NCBI GenBank assembly: GCA_947646735.1
Contig: CANTFK010000986.1
Span: forward strand, 558,001 to 622,000
Direction: 5' to 3'
From: Peronospora farinosa
Taxonomy: Eukaryota; Oomycota; Peronosporomycetes; Peronosporales; Peronosporaceae
Length of the DNA stretch: 64,000 nt
Positions within the stretch are counted from its first letter, which is position 1; each line of letters starts with the position of its first letter. The notes beneath the pieces are model-generated. The model was not told the DNA's origin and ran no database searches. It was given only the letters and a program-made list of their open reading frames with translations. Positions 1 through 7,169 of this stretch are shown here, in pieces. The position numbers and the translations under genes are program-made.

Positions 1-817
1 CAATTCGTCCGTGGAGTACACTACTAGCTTGACGAGCAAGCGTGCACAAAAGCAGCAGCTCACATGCTATAAAGAGCAACACACCGACCAGCGTTATCCG
101 CAGATAACTGAGCACCAATTGGTCCACTGACCGCTGTCTTTCATCCTCGTTCTGTTCTCCAAACACGCAACCGTGCACCCCTGTGTCCTTAATAATGTAC
201 CCCACATAGACATAAAACAGCACCATTTTGAGCCACAACATGCCTTCATTCCTACTCCTCTGCTGTCTTGTCTCCAAAAGATGTAAATATGCCGCCAGTA
301 AATCACTCACACATGCCAGTACAAGTGCCACACTTGCTCCAGCGCCTACAGCGATCCACCTCGAGTGTGAGGCTGTATACAATGACAGGACAGTTGCAAT
401 CCACACAGAAACTTCAAGAAACAGTCGACGCTTTTCTCTCGGCCACGAACGTGGATCCGAACGGTCCAATAGTAGATTAGCAACATCTGCAGCCCATGGA
501 ACGTGTCTCAGCACGTAACAGACGCCCAGATAACAAGCGCCAGTGCACGAGACGAGTAGAAACCCGTCTACGACGTCATGTACACGTGGTGGCAGCTCTC
601 CAAGCGTCAGAAGAAGCCACAAACCCAGTGTAAGAGCTCCTACTAATGCGAGAACGCCACGACTATGTGACCGTCTCGTACGTCGCTCAGTAGCTGAAGC
701 AGGCGCAAGTTTAAGCGCCGAGAGCAGAAGATCACCAAGTTTGTGAGTAGGCGCGATCTGGTCGGTTGTCATGGGCCACGACGCAGAAGATGCCGTGGCC
801 GAGGCAAGGGAAAGCAT
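1..817 (-). CDS. Polytopic membrane protein of unknown function, 3' part outside the window
   Basis: An uninterrupted minus-strand reading frame runs from an ATG at 817-815 to the window edge, about 272 codons with no stop, so the C-terminus is missing. The N-terminal 40 residues are polar. They are followed by at least five hydrophobic stretches of membrane-helix length, for example GVLALVGALTLGLWLLL, GFLLVSCTGACYLGVCYVL and LRITLVGVLLFIACELLLL, with Arg-rich loops between them. An integral membrane protein is therefore likely. It resembles the N-terminal membrane region of a larger transporter, but I recognise no family signature and see no nucleotide-binding motif in the visible part. The ATG was chosen because it is the first in frame and a second Met follows 15 codons later. 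Confidence 0.6.
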   Translation of the reverse strand, partial: MLSLASATASSASWPMTTDQIAPTHKLGDLLLSALKLAPASATERRTRRSHSRGVLALVGALTLGLWLLLTLGELPPRVHDVVDGFLLVSCTGACYLGVCYVLRHVPWAADVANLLLDRSDPRSWPREKRRLFLEVSVWIATVLSLYTASHSRWIAVGAGASVALVLACVSDLLAAYLHLLETRQQRSRNEGMLWLKMVLFYVYVGYIIKDTGVHGCVFGEQNEDERQRSVDQLVLSYLRITLVGVLLFIACELLLLCTLARQASSVLHGRI

Positions 818-1406
818 TGACTTTTGAAAGGACAATGCGGAATGCGGAATGTTTGTCGTACTTTGCGACAATTGTTTTAGGCTCGTAAAGTGGATAAATA
901 GAGAATGATGGATCTGATATGTTGACTGTTTGAGAAGGGGTGAAAGAGACGAAATAGAGATGGTTTTACGAGACAGACGAGTCGATTTAACCGTTTCGAG
1001 GTTGCCGGATGCCTGGTAGCCGGTGTATCTTTCCCTTTACCCGCAATGAATCCAGTAACGTCCGTCATTATCACCCCCGTCTAAAATGATTAAAACGGCG
1101 CACGTGCCGTCTGTCGTCTGCACGAAGAAAACAGAGACTGGAATTGCGATGTGGACAGATGTTTATAACTTTTGCCACGCATAAAAACCTAATCCAGGCA
1201 GGCTACAAGTTAATGAAGGTTGAGTAACATAATGCTCGCTGAATGATTCAAATTGCTCGTGGAGGAAATGTACAAGCTCCAATATCAAGATTCTCTTGAC
1301 TTGCATTAGTTTTCTCTTCTCTGTTTGCTTCTTTGTGATGCTGTGATGTGCTACCACGGGACACTCGACTGTCGCATGCAAAGGGGGAAGAATGAGGTAG
1401 AGACGC
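818..1406. other. Intergenic, no gene seen
   Basis: This lies between two minus-strand genes and should contain the promoter of the membrane protein ending at 817 and the 3' UTR of the copper chaperone. It is AT-rich, with TATA-like strings such as gtggataaatagag near 890. Short frames here lack ATG starts or recognisable content. Confidence 0.5.
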
Positions 1407-1686
1407 TTATGTCACTAGCTCCACGCTCTTTCCGCTGGCCTTGGACCATTTAAGCAATGCCTCGAGCATCACATTGACGTCGGCATCGCCTTCGACCAAG
1501 ATCTGCTGCTTCTCCACGTCGCATTTAACGTCCGACACGCCTGAGCGAGTTACAACAAGTTTAGAACCTAAGAGATAAGCGAAAATGCACAGAGAACTCA
1601 CCTTCGATCTTGTTAAGAATGCGCGTACAGGCGCTAGAGCAGCCGTCGCACGTCATGCCTACCTTAAACTCGGTCACTTTCGTCAT
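1407..1686 (-). CDS. ATX1: Copper chaperone of the ATX1/ATOX1 type (HMA domain)
   Basis: Two exons, 1686-1602 and 1540-1407, flank a 61-nt intron with GTGAGT donor and CTCAG acceptor and give a 72-residue protein. Residues 9-14 (GMTCDG, continuing CSSAC) carry the MxCxxC metal-binding motif in the first loop of an HMA fold. The rest follows the beta-alpha-beta-beta-alpha-beta pattern: the intron falls inside the sequence before VSDVKCDVEKQQILVEG, and the protein ends near ALLKWSKASGKSVELVT. The family delivers Cu(I) from the cytosol to copper-transporting P-type ATPases of the secretory pathway, and the 72-73-residue length is typical. A lysine near the C-terminus (SGKSVEL), where ATX1 proteins have KTGK, supports a soluble chaperone rather than an ATPase fragment. 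Confidence 0.9.
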
Positions 1687-1894
1687 AATACTCGGATACT
1701 CGGCTATGGTGGTGCTTGGCTTATTAAATTGTGAGGAAAAATATGAAGGCGATCGGGGATCTTGGTGCTCTATGGTATACAGTTGTCAAGATAATTTCCA
1801 TTTCATGCGTTATTGTTGATTGAACCGAATATCGAAGCTAAGCGACTCGACCCTGCAAGTCAGTGGTGAATCGTAAACCGTTTCGTGACACAAT

Positions 1895-2077
1895 ATGCTT
1901 CGTCACGTCATACTAGTGCTCCTGCTGTGGCCTTGCAGCGTTTACTGTGTGCAATGTACGTACACGTTTAAGCGTGGACAGGATCAAGGTCATCGGGTTA
2001 TCATTTCGACCTCACAGCAACGCCTCGTTTCTGTAAAACCGTTTAAACAGGATAGAGCAACACGATGCGTAAAATGA
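1895..2077 (+). CDS. Possible 60-residue secreted peptide
   Basis: A short ATG-initiated frame has a signal-peptide-like start (MLRHVILVLLLWPCSVYC) followed by a basic tail. It ends 78 nt before the start of the F-box/SNF2 gene, so it could equally be part of that gene's 5' leader. It shows no domain or RxLR-type motif. I list it only because the hydrophobic N-terminus is unusually clean. Confidence 0.18.
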   Translation: MLRHVILVLLLWPCSVYCVQCTYTFKRGQDQGHRVIISTSQQRLVSVKPFKQDRATRCVK

Positions 2078-2155
2078 AATTTACTTTACTTTCGCTACAA
2101 CCGCTGATTTGATAAAACGTGCTAAAACAACGTGTTTAAACAGACAAAAAAACCA

Positions 2156-5100
2156 ATGGCCGGAGCAGCTGAAGCTGCAGTCCGAATCGTCGAACTGTTA
2201 GCGCCCGTGTATGCGGATGTGTATCAACTCTCGACTACTAACGCAGTGGGCGTCCCCGTGTCACTCCAACGCACGGCAAACGATTGTCTCCAACTCGCAT
2301 TCGTCCGTCCGAATATCCGCAAGACGGTGACGTGCGTCAACGTCGCCAGTGGCTGCCACTGCGACTTTTTGCGCTTTTTACGGTCGCTATTGGTGCTCAT
2401 AGAGCGACAAATCATTGAGGTAGACGCCATGTACGTCGTAGCCTCCCGATCCACTGACCTTTTGCCTGTAGCGACACTTCAATTGCACGTGCGAGTGCAT
2501 CAGGAAGCAAAGCTTGGCACATCGCTCAAAGATTTTGACTTTGTATTGTGTCATCTCCAAGCGACAATGCTGTCAATTGTATTGGATAACCAGAAGGCAA
2601 AGAAAGAGGCAATAAACTCTGCTTTGGAAGATGCCAGGAACAACTCGTCGTGTCATGTTATCGGTTGTCGATTACACCCTTGGAACAATGCCAAACCAAT
2701 GATGCAACCCAAGCAAAAGCTTCATTTACCTGATGTGTTTAATAGCTTGACGAGTCAAATGCAAGTGGGTCAGATGGAAATTCGTGACGACTTCACGTAC
2801 TTGGCTCGAATGACGCACTCCAAGAAACAGATCTTTATGACCGATCTACCTGCAAATGTGCTGCAGAATATCTTGTGTCTAATGAATGCACGGGATCTTT
2901 CTTCGCTATGTGGCGTGTGCTCACTGTTCCAGCACATGGCATACGAAGTGGTACCTGGTCTGAACCTTGTACTATATGAGCACCAACGGAGAGGATTAAA
3001 GTGGATGCTGCGCCGTGAAACTCCGTCACTGACGTCCATTCCTCAGCCACATCCGTTCATTCTATCGTCGGAGTCGGAAAGTGAGTCGGCGGTAGCTATA
3101 GATTTGATCCAGAACCGAGTCATCACACATCCCCACGTAACGGCAAGTGACGCGTGTGGAGGCATGTTTTGTGATGAGCCAGGTCTTGGTAAAACCATTA
3201 CAATGTTGGCATTAATTCTGCGAACAAAAGGACAAACGACGGACAACACGCCAGTTAATACGTCTGACCCCGGCAGAGACATGACTCGGTCAGCGTTACG
3301 GTCGTGTGGATCCCGAGGTCGCTGCGTGAATGTTGAGGACGTAGTGTCCTCTGGCGCCTCATTACTGGTTGTGCCCGATCCGCTGGTAGAACACTGGAAG
3401 TATCAAGTCGAAACTCACGTCGCACCAGGCGCTTTACGTGTATTTGTTGACCCTGGTGTCGAACACGCGTTACCGTACAATACGGATCTTGCTCAGTACG
3501 ATGTTGTCATCACCTCGTTTACTAGATTGGCGCGCGAATGGAGAATCAATCGACCAACTTCAGCTTTAGAGGAGCGTATGCCCGAACGTTATGGCTTCGA
3601 AGGTCCACAAAGGTATGCCGACGGAACTCTTCGCGGAAAAGTGTCATCTCTTCTTACGGTTCATTGGGTGCGAGTAATTGTTGATGAGGGTCACAAACTG
3701 GGCGGCCAGACTCCATCAGATTTGATGCAGTTGGCCCGATTGCTGTGTGCTAGAAGGCGCTGGGTAATGACCGGAACACCCACGCCAAACACCCTCCAAT
3801 CTGCCGATCTCCGCTATATGCATGGACTTCTAGTGTTTCTGCGTAATCTACCTTACGGGAGTCCAGACGGACATGCGTGGATGAAGGCGATTGCTCGTCC
3901 GTTTATAGGGAATGAAATTGTCGGGTTTTATCGCCTGCAACACCTCCTCAGCCGAATCATGATGCGGCATACAAAAGAGTCAATTCGTGAGATATTGCCC
4001 GAACCGATCCGACGCACCGTGTATATTGACCCTACACCAAGCGAGTATGCGCAATACAATGGTGTTGCCGCGGCAGTTCGTGCTAACTTGGTCATTACGA
4101 ATATGGATCCCAAAACTCCTGGTTGTCAGCATCCGGATAGCCTTTTGAATCCAATTAATCGGAAAGAGGCGTCGCGTGTCGTCTGTAATCTTCGGTCAGC
4201 ATGTTGCGGCGGATCTGCTATGAAGATTTCACTGGCCGAGGCGTCTCGATTGGATACGATTAATATGCTAAGCGCACTCGGAGTTGATGGCTATGATATG
4301 GCGGTCGTGCTGGAATACCTTCGTAAAGTTCAACTGCAAGGGGTTGTCACTAAGTGTGAGTGCTGCAAGCGCAAACTTCAATTGCTAATGATTATCCCGT
4401 GTGGGCATTTGTGCTGTGCCGACTGTGTGGAAGATCGGATACGAAGAGTTGGCCCCATTTGTTTTCAATGCAATGTAGTTTTCGACCGAGAAACCTTCCA
4501 ACGGCTTCAGCCTGGGTTTGAATTTGAAATGGTGGAAGAAGATGTGTCGTTGGAGAACAACAATTCCAACCCGAACCAAAATAATCGTCATGGGAGGCGC
4601 GTCAATCAGATCCAGCAGCTTGTCAATCAAGACCAGCGGCGTGACAGGGAAGGACAGGAGCCCCGACGACATGGTAGGGGAAACCGACGTGGTCACGAGG
4701 CGAATGGTCAAAATGGTCACCGAGAGCCTCGGCGCGCGCTGGATCTTACTCGTGATATTCATTTCATCGACGCTAGCAAAGCATTTTACGCGGCCACTAG
4801 AATTAAAGAGCTGAAGAAGGAGTTTTTACTTGGCACCGTTACTCCAAGTGGACGATCTTCGCGACGTCAAGCGCGCTATCTCAAGGCGATCATCTTTTCA
4901 CAGTTCAAAGAGCATATTTGGCACACAAAGGTTGCATTTGCTCAACAGGGTGTGCCCACAGCTGATTTCATTGCTGGACTTACCCCAAAAATGCGAATGA
5001 AGCAACTAATGCGCTTTCGCAAGGACCCTAATGTGAATGTTCTTCTGCTAACGGAGGTCGGATCACACGGCTTGGACCTCTCCTTTGTTACGCACATCTT

Positions 5101-6118
5101 TTTGATGGACGAGATCTGGGACAAATCGTTGGAGCAGCAAGTTATAAGTCGAGCTCATCGAATGGGTGCGGGTCAAGCCGTGGTGGTGGAGCAACTGTGG
5201 ATGCGAGGTAGTGTGGAGAGCCAAATGTTGAGGCCTCGTGAAACAGACGATCGGGTCCAACTGGAAGAAAATTGTTCTGAAGTACTTGCTGCTCCAGCTC
5301 AATTGAGAGTGCATGAGGTCGTTTCGCCAGGGAGATCGCCAAAGAAGTCTAGTACGAAAGTAGGAAAAATGTTTGCTGCTTCAAGCAAAAAACGTAAGCG
5401 ACATCGAACAAACGGGAGTGACGCTCAAAAAGCTTCAAAAGGTAACAAGAATACCGCACTTCAGCGCAAACTTGACTACGTGCTGAACAATCTGCGCTTG
5501 CTGGGAGAAGACATTGTCGCGGAGCCTGGTGAAGTGCGCTTTTACGTTGAGAACGAGCACAAGGAGGTGATTCGACGAGCAATTCACGTCATGCCTAACC
5601 GAGGCACTCGTGCAAGCAGCAGCAATTCGACAGTATCTACGGAGCTACCGCCGACGCCTACAATGGTAACTATCCCAACAGTCCAGACTGCTGTGCGCCG
5701 ACGGCGACAAGTAAGACGTGTGGTTAGATTTAAAAACGAGACTTTGCCGAGCCCTTCTCCTCACATTCCAGTTCCAAAGCGCTCTGCCCCGGCCGACATT
5801 ATCGTGATTGACAGTTCTTCTGATGAAGAAAGCAAGGTAGCATTTGCAGAGGAGGAGAAGCACAAAGGTAAGGAGGACACAATGCTGATGGAGAAGGATC
5901 GACGACCTTGTACGAAGGACAGAAGTATTATTGCGATTTTGAGCTCTAGCGACGATGACGATGAAGTCAAGCCACTGCCTCCAACGAGGAAAGGTGTACT
6001 GAAGACAGACGTGAATGATAAAGTAAGGAAAACGTGCAGGATTAACCCGACGACCAAGGCGGCATTTGTTGCCATGATTGACGACGACTACGATGATTCC
6101 GATACGGAGTCGGAGTGA
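2156..6118 (+). CDS. F-box / SNF2-family ATPase / RING protein
   Basis: A single-exon gene encodes about 1,320 residues; I chose the ATG at 2156 over an in-frame GTG upstream. In order: a unique N-terminal region; an F-box-like segment around residues 230-268 (LPANVLQNILCLMNARDL); and a SNF2 helicase core with Walker A DEPGLGKT (about 340), the DEAH-type box DEGH (about 510) and motif III MTGTPTPNT (about 537). A C3HC4 RING with paired CxxC knuckles is inserted at about 734-775 (PCGHLCCADC). The helicase C domain follows at about 905-1005 with motif VI SRAHRMGAGQ. The order F-box, SNF2-N, RING, SNF2-C resembles plant At3g54460-like and RAD5/RAD16-type proteins, which combine DNA translocation with ubiquitin ligase activity. 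The tail has two Ser/Asp-rich hydrophobic patches (IIVIDSSSDEE, AILSSSDDDDE) resembling SUMO-interaction motifs. A nuclear chromatin or repair role is inferred. Confidence 0.88.
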   Translation: MAGAAEAAVRIVELLAPVYADVYQLSTTNAVGVPVSLQRTANDCLQLAFVRPNIRKTVTCVNVASGCHCDFLRFLRSLLVLIERQIIEVDAMYVVASRSTDLLPVATLQLHVRVHQEAKLGTSLKDFDFVLCHLQATMLSIVLDNQKAKKEAINSALEDARNNSSCHVIGCRLHPWNNAKPMMQPKQKLHLPDVFNSLTSQMQVGQMEIRDDFTYLARMTHSKKQIFMTDLPANVLQNILCLMNARDLSSLCGVCSLFQHMAYEVVPGLNLVLYEHQRRGLKWMLRRETPSLTSIPQPHPFILSSESESESAVAIDLIQNRVITHPHVTASDACGGMFCDEPGLGKTITMLALILRTKGQTTDNTPVNTSDPGRDMTRSALRSCGSRGRCVNVEDVVSSGASLLVVPDPLVEHWKYQVETHVAPGALRVFVDPGVEHALPYNTDLAQYDVVITSFTRLAREWRINRPTSALEERMPERYGFEGPQRYADGTLRGKVSSLLTVHWVRVIVDEGHKLGGQTPSDLMQLARLLCARRRWVMTGTPTPNTLQSADLRYMHGLLVFLRNLPYGSPDGHAWMKAIARPFIGNEIVGFYRLQHLLSRIMMRHTKESIREILPEPIRRTVYIDPTPSEYAQYNGVAAAVRANLVITNMDPKTPGCQHPDSLLNPINRKEASRVVCNLRSACCGGSAMKISLAEASRLDTINMLSALGVDGYDMAVVLEYLRKVQLQGVVTKCECCKRKLQLLMIIPCGHLCCADCVEDRIRRVGPICFQCNVVFDRETFQRLQPGFEFEMVEEDVSLENNNSNPNQNNRHGRRVNQIQQLVNQDQRRDREGQEPRRHGRGNRRGHEANGQNGHREPRRALDLTRDIHFIDASKAFYAATRIKELKKEFLLGTVTPSGRSSRRQARYLKAIIFSQFKEHIWHTKVAFAQQGVPTADFIAGLTPKMRMKQLMRFRKDPNVNVLLLTEVGSHGLDLSFVTHIFLMDEIWDKSLEQQVISRAHRMGAGQAVVVEQLWMRGSVESQMLRPRETDDRVQLEENCSEVLAAPAQLRVHEVVSPGRSPKKSSTKVGKMFAASSKKRKRHRTNGSDAQKASKGNKNTALQRKLDYVLNNLRLLGEDIVAEPGEVRFYVENEHKEVIRRAIHVMPNRGTRASSSNSTVSTELPPTPTMVTIPTVQTAVRRRRQVRRVVRFKNETLPSPSPHIPVPKRSAPADIIVIDSSSDEESKVAFAEEEKHKGKEDTMLMEKDRRPCTKDRSIIAILSSSDDDDEVKPLPPTRKGVLKTDVNDKVRKTCRINPTTKAAFVAMIDDDYDDSDTESE

Positions 6119-6481
6119 TGATACCTGACCAATGGCCTGACAATCAAAGTGAGAGAGTAGCAAAGTATGATGAAAAATGTACATGTACGAGATTCTTATG
6201 TAAAGAAACGGATAGTTGACGACAAGGTATCACGATAATTAGCTCTATACGGCAGCGGCATGGGTCGATCGAGTCATTTGACAACGAAGCTTCTTGTTCA
6301 TAGACCTTGAATGCTTCCTCGCGTGGTCACAATGGCTGTGACTCTTGAAGATATGGCTACCTTTTTGACTTCTCCAATTGGCCAAAATGATTACTACAGA
6401 TTCTAGATTATAGCTACAAATTCAGAATTCTAAAAATCTAAAAATCTGTAGCATTCCATAAAATTTGGCGCCAAAGGTTTA
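6119..6481. other. Intergenic region upstream of PSF3
   Basis: 363 bp between two plus-strand genes. Apart from an Inr-like motif at its right end (listed separately) I see no gene. The stretch around 6400-6450 is AT-rich with repeated attctaaaaatctaa. Confidence 0.5.
6450..6467 (+). promoter_or_regulatory. Oomycete Inr-like core promoter of PSF3
   Basis: The string agcattccataaaattt resembles the oomycete initiator consensus (YCATTYYNCAWTTT) and lies about 15-30 bp upstream of the ATG at 6482. That spacing fits the short 5' UTRs of oomycete genes. The match is imperfect. Confidence 0.4.
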
Positions 6482-7069
6482 ATGAGCGGTGGATACCTGG
6501 ACATCGACGACATTCTAGCCGGTGATGAGCGTATCGCGTGTACGTTTGAGACTGATGTATTGGATTGCGGGTACTTGGACCCTAGTTGTTGCAGTCCTGA
6601 CTTGCCGAAAGGGTCCGTTGTAGAGCTACCATTGTGGCTCGTAACGACGCTTGCCGGGCGAGGTGACGTGACGATCGAACCACCACATTTCCTGACTAAA
6701 CGTTTCCGCCGTATGCTCAAAGCCGGTCCTTCATCTGTGAATTTGCGTGATTTTTCTGCCTATGTACTGGGAGTAGGGAGTCATCTCATGCCTTACGTGA
6801 ATGAGGAAGAGCAGACAGAGATTGATGAGATTCTACGGCTCTGTTTTGGCGGCGAGCGGTACCGTGATATTCTCAACAATGCCATGAGCACCTTGAATGA
6901 GGACACAACCGAGCTTACAAGGAAACTCACTCAAGATGAGAAGAAACTCTTTGAGGCCGGCACTCGAGATGCTAAGGGATTCGTCCAATGGAAGGGACGC
7001 AACGCTGAGACCATCACCGCCGCTGCAGTTGTCGAACGTTCGTTAAAAAAGCGTAAATTTCGCGCATGA
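6482..7069 (+). CDS. PSF3: DNA replication complex GINS subunit PSF3
   Basis: A single-exon gene of 195 residues. The N-terminus GYLDIDDILAGDERIACTF is the Psf3 B-domain signature (Y-x-DID-x-I-L-x-x-x-E-R-[IV]-x-C-x-F). It is followed by LPLWLVTTLA and an alpha-helical A-domain with FLTKRFRRMLKAGP and the LRLCFGGERYRDIL region. Length and order match eukaryotic Psf3. The protein is part of the Sld5-Psf1-Psf2-Psf3 tetramer that joins Cdc45 and MCM2-7 to form the CMG replicative helicase. The basic C-terminus (LKKRKFR) could be a nuclear localisation signal. The ATG at 6482 starts exactly where family proteins start. Confidence 0.93.
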   Translation: MSGGYLDIDDILAGDERIACTFETDVLDCGYLDPSCCSPDLPKGSVVELPLWLVTTLAGRGDVTIEPPHFLTKRFRRMLKAGPSSVNLRDFSAYVLGVGSHLMPYVNEEEQTEIDEILRLCFGGERYRDILNNAMSTLNEDTTELTRKLTQDEKKLFEAGTRDAKGFVQWKGRNAETITAAAVVERSLKKRKFRA

Positions 7070-7149
7070 GAGAAATAAATAACTTGCACAAATAGGTGCA
7101 AAATCGTACTTTAGATACGTATTGTATATCGGCGCTATCAGCATATCGG

Positions 7150-7166
7150 TCATTTTCAGATTTGCC
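7150..7166 (+). promoter_or_regulatory. Oomycete Inr-like motif before the INTS6-like gene
   Basis: tcattttcagatttgcc lies directly upstream of the ATG at 7170 and matches the oomycete initiator consensus closely, with a one-base gap. It implies a very short 5' UTR. Confidence 0.4.
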
Positions 7167-7169
7167 AGG

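Noticed and set aside
2132..2155. GTG-initiated extension of the F-box/SNF2 protein
   Set aside because: GTG starts are not expected in eukaryotic nuclear genes; the in-frame ATG at 2156 follows eight codons later.
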